Shown: positions 53,241-63,752 of the stretch, one piece after another | Layout of the letters: every line of letters begins with the position of its first letter | How positions within the stretch are numbered: the first letter of the stretch is position 1 | Assembly (NCBI GenBank): GCA_007922195.1 | Contig: ML681994.1 | Coordinates: 54,118,543-54,182,542, forward strand | Direction: 5' to 3' | DNA: 64,000 bases | From: Podocnemis expansa | Lineage: Eukaryota > Chordata > Testudines > Podocnemididae | Program-made: the position numbers and the translations under genes | The notes under the pieces: model-generated | The model's input: the letters and a program-made list of their open reading frames with translations, nothing else | What the model was told of the DNA's origin: nothing | Databases searched by the model: none

Positions 53241-54817
53241 TTTGTGCTTCTTTCTGTTGCAGGAAATAGGGCATTTGTTTTTGTTTGTTTGTTTTTTTAC
53301 ATTTGTTTAATGTTCTGCTTCTTGTAGAGTTAATTTCAAGATTTTGTTTCTTTTAGTGGGCTTTTGTCTGCCCTGTGGGCTGGCCAGGCCAAGGAACAGA
53401 GATCTCAGTTTATTGGGAATTCTGAGTTTGACCCCTGTCTGGGGGTTGCAGATTTTCCATCCAGACTCTGCTTCCATGGAGGAGTGTGTTCTAGCTGTGG
53501 GCAAGGTGGTTGGGTTTAAAAATGTGAGGTATGGCTCCTGCATGAGCCAGGCTGTTGTAGCTGTTACCACATTTAGCTTTGTTGAACAGGTGGTTGTGGA
53601 ATGAAGTTGTATGGGTGATTTTGTCCTTCTCAGGCCCCTCTCAAAACCTGCTGTTAAGGTCACCGTCTCTAACGTTCTTCCTTTCTTATGAAATGAGCAG
53701 CTGTCTAGAGCCCTGGAGATTTATAGTAAGATCACTAGCCCTGTTGGAGGATTCTTTTGAGCCATAAAGCCCCAGAGGTTTAACACAGCTTCTCCTTTTG
53801 TAGTCAGATTTATATGATATTAAACAATGCTTTCAAAGTGTGAAATGATTCCCTGAAACATAGAACTGGGGAGTGTGACTGCAGTTTGTTTGCTACCACT
53901 GAGGACACGGCCTGTTTTCATTGTTGAACTTGGACATGTTTGGTTAAGCAGTGCCCTAAGAGCAGGCAGGCTGCCCCTGGGAATGGTGACCCTGTGCCTG
54001 GAGGTGTGAGAGTTTATGAGAATAAGCACAGAGTGGGTGACTATGGCAGTGGCTGGGTTCCAACAGACTCCAGGCATTTCTGGGAATGTTGATTTGGGGG
54101 GGTCAGTGCCCCCTTTACAAAGTGGGGGAGATAGTATTATCAGTTTTGGGGCTCCTGACTTTTGGCCTGAGCCTGACTGTGAAATGGCGGGTGAGCCTGT
54201 TGCTACGTATTTTGTGGCTTTTACTCAGGATTCTGGCTTGCTGGTAAATTTTAAAAATAAAAACCAGCCATTGAATGCCGCAGGAGCCCAGTTTCTGAGA
54301 ATGTTGCAAACAGGTCAACTTGGGGAGCATAGCTGGGGACCATGCAGCTGTGGATGCTGCTGAGCATAGCTCTTGGGTTGGGGACATCGACTCTGTCAGA
54401 TAATAGCTTTGCTGCTTCAGTCCCAGCAGCCCCATCCTTTAGGTCACTCTTTCAAAGAGATCAGTAGCAATGTGTGTCTGAGGTTTTGAGGGATGACCAG
54501 CTTACAGATTCTTTGAGTCCTAAAATCCCTCAGCGTATTTGCCACCCATCATAGTTCTAGTGTCTGGGTCCAGATGCCCTTTAGAGGGCCTTGGTGCCAG
54601 ATTTTGGAAAGTCTGGTCAGAAAGGCTACCTTGCAGTGACCAGTCAGGTGTACTCAGCAAAGCAGAGGCAGGAGCTTTGGGAAAAGAGGTGGGAGAGAGG
54701 CAGGGCCTCATGAGTCCAGTTACCAATGCTTAGAAAGATGTCAACCTTCATTTCCTGGATTCTAGTGCTAAGCTTCTGGATGAGACTAAGGGGAAATGTA
54801 GAGTAAATTGGTTTTCT

Positions 54818-54845
54818 TTCTTTCTTTCTTCCTTTCTTTCTTTCT
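54818..54845 (+). repeat. (CTTT)n microsatellite
   Basis: About seven CTTT units, with one CCTT interruption. Confidence 0.9.
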
Positions 54846-55161
54846 TATGCTCAGTACATTCTGAGATGTCTCTGCGTCTGAGTTTGACAAACAGAACTTG
54901 GTACAAATGGAAAAAAGAGGACCAAAGTCTTTGTGTCTTTTTGACCAGTGGAAATGTTGGGAATTAATGGATATAGGAAAGTTAGTCTGATATTTGAAGG
55001 AGGGTATCCTGTGTCTGTCTTTTTCTTGTTTTTTTCAGATGAATACTGGTCTGATGGATAATTTTGTATGTGATTCTGTGAATGAATACAGGGACAATAA
55101 CAGAGTGGCCTTTATTTCCCTCCAGAGACTGAATGCTCTTTTGACAAATAACATTTTAATT

Positions 55162-55176
55162 GGGGGGGGGGGGGGG
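55162..55176 (+). repeat. poly(G) run
   Basis: An uninterrupted run of about 15 G at the left edge of the hAT element. It could form a G-rich secondary structure and is prone to sequencing error. Confidence 0.85.
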
Positions 55177-55178
55177 AT

Positions 55179-58100
55179 CATGGCCAGCCCACAACATTTT
55201 GGCACCTGAGGCTGGGAGCTCAAATGATGCCCCCATGACTCCTCACTTGGGCCAAAATATGGAAAGGTCTCAATTCTGCCTTCTCTCTCTTCTACTCCTC
55301 TTATGGTACTGCTCTGCTACTTACCCTAGTAAAGCAGAACTAACAAATTAAAATGCCTTATTCAAAAATTTTAAGTAACTTTCAAATGCCTGAATAGGAA
55401 ATGTAACTTTTCTTGTTTGCACAGCAAACATTAGCATTTTTATCCATTTGAATAACCAAAGTGATCCTTTCCGTGACCTCTTGGCTGCAAAGATTTGAAC
55501 TGCTTCCTGAAGGTCCACAGCCTTGGCCAGCTCATGCTTTGTTAAGATGGTTGCAAGACCAGCCAGTCACTCCTGTGTCATTGTGGAGTGTAGCTGTGTT
55601 TTTATTATCTTCAGCTTGGAGAATCTGCATTCTCCACTGGCAACGGTTACAGGAAGTGTTAGAAGTATGCACAGAGCAACAAAAGCATCTGGAAACAGGG
55701 CAGTTATCTTATTTGTGCACATATATTCCAGGAGCCTTTAGAGTTGATCCTGTTGAAATGTATCTTGAAAAAGCTTTCAGTTCGTCACCCAAATCACTCG
55801 CATCAATATCATGCATGTCATCATGTGTCAACACTGTCTCTAGTGCCTTGCATTGCTGGTGTAGGTCTTCTTCAGATATAGTGAGGAGTTTTGGAATATC
55901 ATACAATATCCCAAATATACTCCTGTGTTCCTTGAGCTGCATGAAAGTTCTTCAACCGACTGTATTGCACAATCTAGCACCTGGCTGAAGAATTCAACTT
56001 TGAATTGTTGTTTGCTGTCTCTTATGGGATTACCTCATGCCTCATAATCAAAATGTCTTCTCAGTGACTCCTGTATTCTTGAATGAGTGGGAAAATAACT
56101 TCAGTGTGAAGTTTCTCTGCCGACATCCATGCACTCTTCAGAATGTTTTGAAATCCCTCATCTGACTGGTAAGACTGTAGGTGTGACTTTGGTTTGTCCA
56201 GTTGTCCCATTGCTCCAGAAATATGAAAGTCAGCACCTTGAGGTCTCTTCCTTATAACATTTATTTCAAACAGTATGTCATGCCACAATACTAAGCCACA
56301 CAGAAAATTGAAGTTGTGTATGTTTCTAGTGATTCCATTTTGCTTCGCCACTATTCTCTCATGAACAGTTCCTGTCATAGCATTATCCTCCATAATCATA
56401 ACTGTGGCATCATGTATCTTCTCAATCTGGTGTTTGATAGGCTTTATCGACTCCACTCAACTTTCCCATCATGTGGCATTCAGTGGTATCAGAGTCAGAG
56501 AGGATGTTCCCAGATAATGTTTCAAAATTTGCCATCAATGAGTTGATGCAGAGAAAAATTACACTAAAAAATTCAGCAGCCTCAGTAGGAGCCCATGCTG
56601 CATCACTGACCACCAAGTTCAATGAATGAGAACTGCAGGAGACAAAAAAAAGCTTGAAGGGTTAACTCTTGGACCCGTGTCTGCACTCCTCATTTCTTTC
56701 CTCTCATGTTGATACCATTGTTGTAGCCCTTACCTCTCATGTCAGCTATCACCATTCCCATATCTTCCAGCTTTTTAAGAAGCACATTTGCCATGCCAGA
56801 TCCTATAGTATCATCTATGTCAATAGATTCTAGAAAATGCTCTCTGACAGTCTCTGTTGCAGGGACATTTTGACTAGCTTCTGTTGTTGTTACAAAAGGC
56901 ACCATTAAAGTCATTTCTTCCATATGGTTGATGTCAGGTGTGCAGTCCAGAATAACAGAGTAATAGCTTGCTGACTTCAGATCTGCCACAATCTTCTGTT
57001 TGATGTTTCTTGCCAGTAACTGTATGACCTCATTTTGAATTGTTTTTCCAAGGTAATGGTGTGTACAGATTTCTTGGGTGGTGACTCTTCTTAGATGCCT
57101 CTGGAGTACATCATCAAACTCAGCCATCAGCTCCACAATTTTAAGGAAGTTTCCATTGTTTGGCACATATAGCACATCTGAAGTGCCACACAGTGCTAGG
57201 TTTTGGGAAACAAGCATTCTCCTAATGTCAATGAGCCTTTTTAGAACAGTTTGCCAGTCAAGAGCCTCTGATGGACTCTTCTTGTTGTTGCTCATCTATG
57301 GTGGGCTCCAGTCTTAGTTTCATCTCAAGCTCTTTCCACCTATAGAATGTTCTCTGGTGATTTGCTGTCTTCTCATGGCATGCCAGATTTCTATTTAGAT
57401 TTTTCCAGTCCTTTGTTCCTGTAGAACCCAATGTGACTGGAATATTAGACTGGAAGAGTTTTCAACAAAAACTGTATGCAGGATTCTGGGTTTTTGAGTA
57501 CGTAACCCATGGCCTCTCGACTTTGTCACCGTTGGGGATTTCACACCAGTAATGTGTTCAATGGAAACTTCTATTTTCATTGTCTTTGGAGAACATGAAA
57601 TTTTCACGTGCTGTGGCCCATGCAGTGCAAGGAAGTCCCTCAGGCTACTGCTCAAGTGGGTCCACAGTCCTGGATCATCTAGACTTAAGGTACTAAACTC
57701 AGCAACAGCTGTTTCTTGTGCCTCCACCACACTCTTCTCTGATCTACACTTTCCTTGAGGAATGTGCATGGTTACATACCTTTGAGATGGAGATGTGGAT
57801 GCTGCAGTAGCTGACTGGTCACCTGCACTCTGACTAACTGGAAGATCTGGCATCTCCTCACCACTCACATTCTCACTGGGAAGGGAAGTCTCACCATGAT
57901 CATTTGTGTCTATCTCAGGAGAGCTCCTTCCTGCTTAGATAGAAAAGCTTCTTTTCCTTTCTTTCTTTTTCTGAATGCTGCCTCAGAGGGGCATTTTCTT
58001 CTTTCACTCATGACTGCTGTTCCGTGCCAGCTACAATGGCTTTCAATACTCAGTTGACGGGGACAAGTAAGCAGGCTGGTAGCAGGACCTGTGTCAGGGA

Positions 58101-58521
58101 AGATATCAGCATCTTAAAGGCCTAACTGACTCCTACTACGTCAGCTGACTGCCTGTTCTCCTCAGGTGGGTTCAGGAAAGCAGCAAGAAACAGGAAGCTC
58201 CTTGAATAGATAGTGTTAATCAGTCCAGGCTCCTGGGGGTGCTAGAGAGGTACGCAAGAGGTTCCTCCTCCTCTATTTCCCTGCAGCTCCTGCTGCTTTC
58301 TGTTATTCTCTCTCACTTTCTCTCCTGCCTGCCTGTTATGTCTCTTGTGCCCTTCTTCCTCCAGCACAACACTCCAGCATCTCTGTGCATCTAAAGCAGA
58401 GAGAATACATATGCACCAGCAGCAGACACAATTTTCTACACTCTGGGTCCTAGTGGTACCCTCTCACAGTCTGGCACCTGAAGTGGCCACTTCAGTTTGC
58501 CTCATGCTAAGACCAGCCATG
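55179..58521 (-). mobile_element. autonomous-type hAT element (ZMYM1-like), decayed
   Basis: Probable ends CATGGCCAGCCCACAACATTTTGGCACCTGAGG on the left and CTGGCACCTGAAG...GCTAAGACCAGCCATGG on the right form a loose inverted pair. They enclose the transposase remnant. A clean 8-bp duplication was not found, so the ends are approximate. Confidence 0.6.
55465..57870 (-). pseudogene. hAT-family transposase pseudogene, ZMYM1-like (DUF4371 plus hAT dimerisation)
   Basis: Minus-strand pieces follow the order of ZMYM1-like hAT proteins. An N-terminal frame (57868-57395, with SLDDPGLWTHL) is followed by WKELEMKLRLEPTID in a shifted frame near 57.3 kb. A 201-codon frame (57295-56690) is DUF4371-like and carries the first catalytic Asp region (YYSVILDCTPD). 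Further blocks lie at 56622-56422, 56456-56061 and 55942-55709. The C-terminal dimerisation segment (VASGECRFSKLK ... LHSTMTQE) is at about 55640-55470, where an in-frame TGA replaces the Arg normally following TQE. Multiple frameshifts and stops make it non-functional. The preserved length, near the full protein, suggests a fairly recent death. Confidence 0.85.
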
Positions 58522-58529
58522 GATGGCCC

Positions 58530-59975
58530 TTTGTATGATGGAAACCACTTCAAGCCTGGGGGCACTGCATCCCTGCCACTCTTAGTTGCTGCACATATGA
58601 CTTCTTTTTTTCAGAAAGACAGTTATAAAACTATAAAAAAGAAGCTATACCTTTTTAAAGGCTATGTATCTAACTGAAAATAGTTCTTAGACCAAGATTT
58701 TTGTGCAGTGTTTGCAACCCAATCATTGGAACACTTACCAGGAAACTGAAAGTGACAAGAATTACAAGTAGTAAAATTGATTTTTTTTGCTGTTCTCAGT
58801 TAGAGAAATGAAAAAATAAAGGCTGTAAGTAGTTACCAACTACATTAATCTTTTTAAAATTCTTTCATTTGTAGTGGTCTAGATCAATGTTGTCATTATT
58901 ATCTGCCTAATCAGATTTAGGAATGGGAATATCTTGTTGTATCATTGCTTGATTGTTCTAAATTTACAAAGAACCTTAAAATGTGGCTTTATCTGGTGTT
59001 TCTTAAAAAATTTATGGATTAATTAGGTATACTGCTCCTGTCAGCTGCATTTCTAACTTATTATTAGAGTTTTCAGATGTCTAAGTAGCTTGTGGAATCA
59101 TGGCTGAAGTCATCCCCAACCAACCCCAAAATCTGAAATGGTGCCACTGGTTTATTTCCCCCAATAGAAAGAAACACAGAGAGAATAGCATAGCATACCC
59201 ACTCTCTGTCCTGGTCTACACTAATGAGCAAATTTGTGGCAGTCAGCAGGAGATACAAAAACTATGTAAAGTAGTTTGCATATCTCCCATTGATTGCCTA
59301 ACTTCAATTTTCCACAGCATCAACTTATTTACCAACCATCAGCACAGAAGGGACAATTGCTAAGCTGCAGGACACCTATCCAGTTGCTGCCAACAAAGGC
59401 CACAGGACAGCGACCTGTGGTCATTGCTACTTCTGTGAGGAATTGCTGCCGGGTAGAGGAACCGCCAGAAGGAACCTACCATGAGATGGTGGATTAGGGG
59501 AAATATGGTGGGTCCAGAAGTACTATGCCATGGAAAGGCAGGAGGGAGGGTCTTGACAAAGGTTGGTTATTGGGGGTAAGTAAACTTACAGTTTTTTTGT
59601 TTCAGGGGGATGGGGAGTGTAACTTGGGGTATTTTACCAAGGCAATGGGACTTTCAAAGGAGCCCATTGTTAAAATCTCTGCAGCATAGCCCTGTTTTGA
59701 AGACCTAGGAAAAGTAAGAAGTGATGGTTTATAGTCCAGTCAGATTCCAGTGGGATGAGTCCATTCTGGCTATCTACCTTCAGCCAGAACTCGCAATGGA
59801 CACAGAATTCTTCCCTCTCCTGATGCTGTGTGGTGTTTAAAGGCTTTCCTTCCCAGAGGTGGCTGTATTCAATGGTGGTGGAGTGTTCTCAGATTAAGCA
59901 GTTTCCCAGTTAGTCTGTTGCTTTGGCTTTTTTTTCAGAGAAAAACACTAAATCAATGTCTACTAAAACTGTAAA
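58530..59975. other. non-coding tract, no gene seen
   Basis: AT-rich until 59.0 kb, then mixed. A plus-strand open frame at 59100-59363 has no domain that I recognise. No exon is supported. Confidence 0.4.
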
Positions 59976-59978
59976 TGA

Positions 59979-60996
59979 TGTGACTTCCAGTCCTTGGGAG
60001 GGGGCGGGGAAAGCAGTAGCCTCTAGCCCTGGCTAGGACGAGTCTATATAAACAGAGCCTCCCAGTCCTCAGGCAGGATGGGGCAGACAGCCACACAGCA
60101 ATCAGGGGGTTGGCAGACCAGCTCTCTCAGAGGTCAGGTAAGTAACTGGTCTTGTAGATTAGGTAGTTCAGGTACAGTTACCCTGGACGGGAGAGGAGGA
60201 GCAGGATGTGTCCCAGCCCGGGGCCCTGGTCACAATGGGGTGTCCCATTGTAGAGGCAGCAGGGCTTCTGCTGAAATATGCTGCAGCAGCTATCAGCTGC
60301 ACTACCACCAGGCTGGCACCGGGGTTCCCTGGGCCACTTTTTCCCTCTCCTTTCCCTGGGTTCCTGGTCTGATTGGGCCCTGGCTCGTCTGGGTGCACGG
60401 CTAGCAGAAGGTTTAAGAAGGCTTCCAGCTCATTGGCTGGTAGTAGGTTAGGCAGTTCCTCAGAGCCGTCCATGGAGGGCAGCTTGTCCAGGCCACAGGG
60501 CTCAGTCAGCTTGGTGGGTCCCCATGACTCTGGGCCAGCTTGCTGTTCCTCAAGATCCTCAATGGAGGGCAGGTCATCCAGGTCCTGGGGGTCCAGCCAG
60601 CTCCACGGGTTCACACAGCTCCAGGTCAGTGGTGGGTTCCTTCAGTCCTCCACTGCAGACCTCTCCGTCCAGTCCCAAGGGGCCAATTTGCCCTCAGGTC
60701 CAGGGGCTGTGGGCCAGTCAGAGCAGTCATCTGGACCGCAGGCTGTAGGGAGCTCTGGCCAGGCGCCTTTGTAAGGTTGGCAGGGCTTGACACCCTGGGG
60801 CCAGGCCGAGCTGTCCTTCTGTGCCCACTGGCCTTGAACTAAGGGGAAGGGCTGCTGTTTTAAGCCACCCCTCTTTGACCCACCTCCTGCTTCTGGTCAG
60901 GTGGGGTCAGACTTCCTGGTTCTGCTTCCCAGCAGGGGATTGGCCCGTCCTCTCTGTCAGTCTCTGAGGGTGGCCATGTCTCCTGCTCCTTACACA
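59979..60996 (+). mobile_element. LTR-like unit with GC box and TATA promoter
   Basis: It starts TGTGACTTCCAGTCC and ends CTCCTTACACA, TG...CA ends similar in style to the Gypsy LTRs here. A GC box (GGGAGGGGGCGGGG, 59996-60009) and a TATATAAA box (60045-60052) are spaced as in a pol II promoter. A strong splice-donor string CAGGTAAGT follows with GT at 60139. No flanking duplication was found, so the solo-LTR call is tentative. Confidence 0.45.
60045..60052 (+). promoter_or_regulatory. TATA box of LTR-like unit
   Basis: TATATAAA about 35 bases downstream of a GC box. The predicted start is near 60078. It is the clearest TATA promoter arrangement I noticed in the window. Confidence 0.5.
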
Positions 60997-61319
60997 ACAA
61001 TCATAGTAAAGTTATCTCCAAATTAATATTTAAAATGACAGGTTTGGGGAGTTTTCTTCACCAAATTGGCATTTTTCATACCTCATAAAGGTAGGAAATC
61101 TTGAACATCATTTAGGGCTCTCCTGACGACGATACAGTCTATTGAAAAGAACTCTGAGCAAGAACATGCACTTAAACCCTGCTGACAGAAACTTGAGGCA
61201 AAGGGAAAACATCTTGTATCAGGAATCCCTACGGCTGAACTGGCACAGATGGCTTCTGGTGAAAGCAACCTCCAGCCGCATAGATTTCAATGGTAATTAG
61301 GTGCCTAAATACTTTAGAG

Positions 61320-61477
61320 CAGCAGTTCTCAAACCACTGTATCATAACGCAATATTGTGTCACCACAGAGCAGTAAGTGTGTCACAGAAAGCTGGTGGAG
61401 GTGGTGGTCTGGTATATGCTATAGGATGTTGCGCACCACCAAGCATGCTGCAACCTGTGAAAGGTTGAGAACCACTG
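61320..61477. mobile_element. hAT MITE, CAGTGGTTCTCAACC family
   Basis: Ends CAGCAGTTCTCAAACC and GGTTGAGAACCACTG, flanked by CTTTAGAG / CCTGAGAG (6 of 8). Related ends occur at 11044 and 38736. Confidence 0.85.
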
Positions 61478-62429
61478 CCTGAGAGAATCTGGTCCTAAGA
61501 TTCCAACTTCTTTAAGATGGCTCATAGAGAAGAATAATGTGAAAGCAGAAAATATCTTGTGGTTACAAGTATGGTTTGAAGAATCTCTTCCTCTCCCCAT
61601 CAAAGAAAAAGATCTATGGGTTATAACAGAGGCTGTGATGGATCTGGTATTACACTGGAATCTGGCACAAATGGGACTAGAGACATATATTTATACATCA
61701 TTGTATACAAACTTCTGCAGTATTGTGTTAAAATCAAACTGCTTACATATGAATGAGGAAATGACACAATGTATGTTTTTCTGTGGGTGATCAAAGCACA
61801 CAGGCAAGTCAAAACCAGGGAGACCTGGGATAAGGGTTGGAACGTGGGGGGAGCCTGTGCTGTAAAATCAGGGATAAAAGAGAGACTAGTCAGAAGCAGG
61901 GGATCAAATCAGTATCTTAAGTGTCTGTATACTAATGCAAAAAGTATGGGGAATAAACAGGAAGAGCTCAAAATGCTAGTAGTTGAACAAAACTATGACA
62001 TAGTTGGCATCACAGATACTTGATGGGGTAATACACATGACGGGAATATTAATATAGCAGAGTATAGCTTGCTTAGGAAGGATAGGCAGGGAGAAAAGGG
62101 AGGTGGTGTTGCCTTGTATATCAAAAATATATATACTTGGATTGAGGTTGGGATGTAAAAATGAGACAAATACAATGGAAATCTCTGGGTAAAAATAAAA
62201 GGAATAAAAAACAAGGGTGATATCTTGGTAGGGATCTACTACAAGCCACCAAATCAAGAAGATGTGGATGGTGCTTTTTTTCAACAATTAACAAAATCAT
62301 CCAAAGCACAGGAATTGATGATGATGGGGGACTTCAATTACCTAGGCATCTGCTGGGAAACAACACAGTGAGGCACATATTATCCAACAAGTTCTTGGAA
62401 TATATTGGAGACAATTTTTTATATTAAAA

Positions 62430-62612
62430 CAGCGGTCTCAAACACGTGGCCCGTGGGCCGCATGCAGCCCCTAAAGCGATTTCCTGTGGCCCACAATGAC
62501 ACTATCATTACTGATATTTGCAATATCTATGAGAACGCTTAGTGGTGCGGCCCTCGGGCTAATGTACTAGTCCACATGCAGCCCTCATGGTGATTTGAGT
62601 TTGAGACCCCTG
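62430..62612. mobile_element. hAT MITE in CR1
   Basis: Ends CAGCGGTCTCAAAC and GTTTGAGACCCCTG, flanked by TATTAAAA / TTTTAAAA (7 of 8). The interior (GTGGCCCGTGGGCCGCATGCAGCCC) is a common reptile repeat pattern. Confidence 0.9.
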
Positions 62613-62825
62613 TTTTAAAAGGTGGAGAAGGCTACTAGGGGAGAGGCTGGTCTCGATTTGATTTTGACAAACAGAGAGGAACTGGTTGAGAATTTGAAAG
62701 TGGAAGGCAATGTAGGTAAAAGTGATAATGGAATGGAAGAGTTCATGATTCTAAGGAATGGTAGGAGAGAGAACACCAAAATAAAGACAGTGGATTTCAA
62801 GAAGGCAGACTTTAGCACATTCAGT

Positions 62826-63246
62826 GGGTATTTCCACCCACAGTCTTTAAATAGAAATAATTCAGATTATTTCAGTTTAAAAGATTGCAGATCCACACTG
62901 CATTTCCTTATATTGAGATAAGGAGCTTCCTTATCTCTCAATAAGGACAGTCATTTCGATATAATAAAGCCTAGTATTATATCGAAATGACAGATAAATC
63001 AAAACTGTTATTTTGAAATATTGCTGTGTGGATGTGTTATTTTGATTTAACACTTTTGCCCTTCTCCTTCCCAGGGTACAAATCCTGTCCATTGACTTGC
63101 TAGTTTAATCTGAATTTCTAGTGGGGACACATTAAATCAGTTTAACTTAGATCAACTTAATCATTTTTATAACAATTTTATTAAATCAATTTAACTCAAA
63201 TCGATTTAACTTAAATCGATTTAACTGCCTATTTGTGGACATAACC
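62826..63246. mobile_element. MITE with 3-bp TSD in CR1 (Harbinger-like)
   Basis: Left end GGGTATTTCCACCCACAG and right end TATTTGTGGACATAACC form an imperfect inverted pair. The flanks are AGT / AGT. Removing the element and one AGT restores the CR1 reading from TF-S into ELVGRIPW, which fixes both boundaries. The interior holds hairpins (TTATATTGAGATAAGGAGC and TCATTTCGATATAAT with its complement). Confidence 0.85.
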
Positions 63247-63528
63247 AGTGAGTTGGTAGGTAGGATCCCATGGGAAGAATGTCTAAGAGGAAAAACAACT
63301 GAAGACCGTTGGCAGTTTTTCAAAGAGACATTATTAAGGACACAAGAGTGAACTATTCCACTGAGCGAGAAGGATATAAAACATAGCAAGAGACCACCCT
63401 GGCTTAGCCAGGAGATTTAAAAATAAAGAAACAGTGATATGAAAAGTGGAAACTAGGACAAATCACAAAGACCGGCTATAAACAAATAATGCAGTTCTGT
63501 AGAGAAAAAATTAGAAATGCTAAGGCAG

Positions 63529-63750
63529 GGGTAGGCAACCCCTAGCACATGTGCTGACAGTGGCACAAGAGCCCATTTGGAGCGGCATGCGGCGCCCTCT
63601 GCAATGCTACAGAAATTGTGGCTTCTGCCTCTTGCTAGGTTGTAAACATGTTTTAGTTAGCTCAGTTAGGTGATTGAAACCCTAGGGGGCAATGCAGTGG
63701 TCTCTGAGCTGTCAATCATAGGGGAGTTAGTGCTGTGAGCACCAGGCTTG
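63529..63750. mobile_element. hAT-type repeat start, CAGGGGTAGGCAACC
   Basis: Left end CAGGGGTAGGCAACCCCTAGCAC followed by GTGGCACAAGAGCCC is the familiar hAT-type terminus. The right end is not identified. It truncates the CR1. Confidence 0.55.
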
Positions 63751-63752
63751 GG

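Larger units (their letters stand above)
53245..55178. other. unidentified tract
   Basis: It contains a (CTTT)n microsatellite at about 54818-54845 and a poly(G) run at about 55162-55176. Open frames of 85-118 codons occur on both strands (for example minus 53663-53307, plus 54016-54363), but I recognise no domain. It could be an old LTR element or unique sequence. Confidence 0.4.
61790..63528 (+). mobile_element. CR1 LINE ORF2 5' part, plus strand, with two MITE insertions
   Basis: Endonuclease-domain landmarks read on the plus strand: LKCLYTNAKSMGNKQEEL and DIVGITDT, then WGN after a TGA, then KGGGVALYIK, ILVGIYYKPPNQE and [17 protein letters not shown] follows the first MITE, and [12 protein letters not shown] with PPWLSQEI follows the second. 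In-frame stops mark it as dead. It ends where a CAGGGGTAGGCAACC repeat begins at about 63529. Confidence 0.9.

Noticed and set aside
55161..55351. Gly-rich start of a plus-strand frame
   Set aside because: It results from the poly(G) run and has no support.
56690..57295. 201-codon frame as an expressed ZMYM gene
   Set aside because: Upstream and downstream protein blocks are in other frames with stops, and transposon-like ends flank it. Pseudogene is the better call.
59100..59363. 87-codon plus-strand frame with several Cys residues, considered as a secreted RNase-like or lysozyme exon
   Set aside because: No lysozyme or RNase A signature could be placed and no splice sites fit. Lysozyme is a syntenic neighbour in mammals but is not seen here.
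60078..60404. Plus-strand frame starting MGQTATQQ just downstream of the TATA box, reminiscent of a retroviral gag start
   Set aside because: Only the first few residues are suggestive. No gag domain follows, and the frame covers a splice donor and continues into repeat-like sequence.
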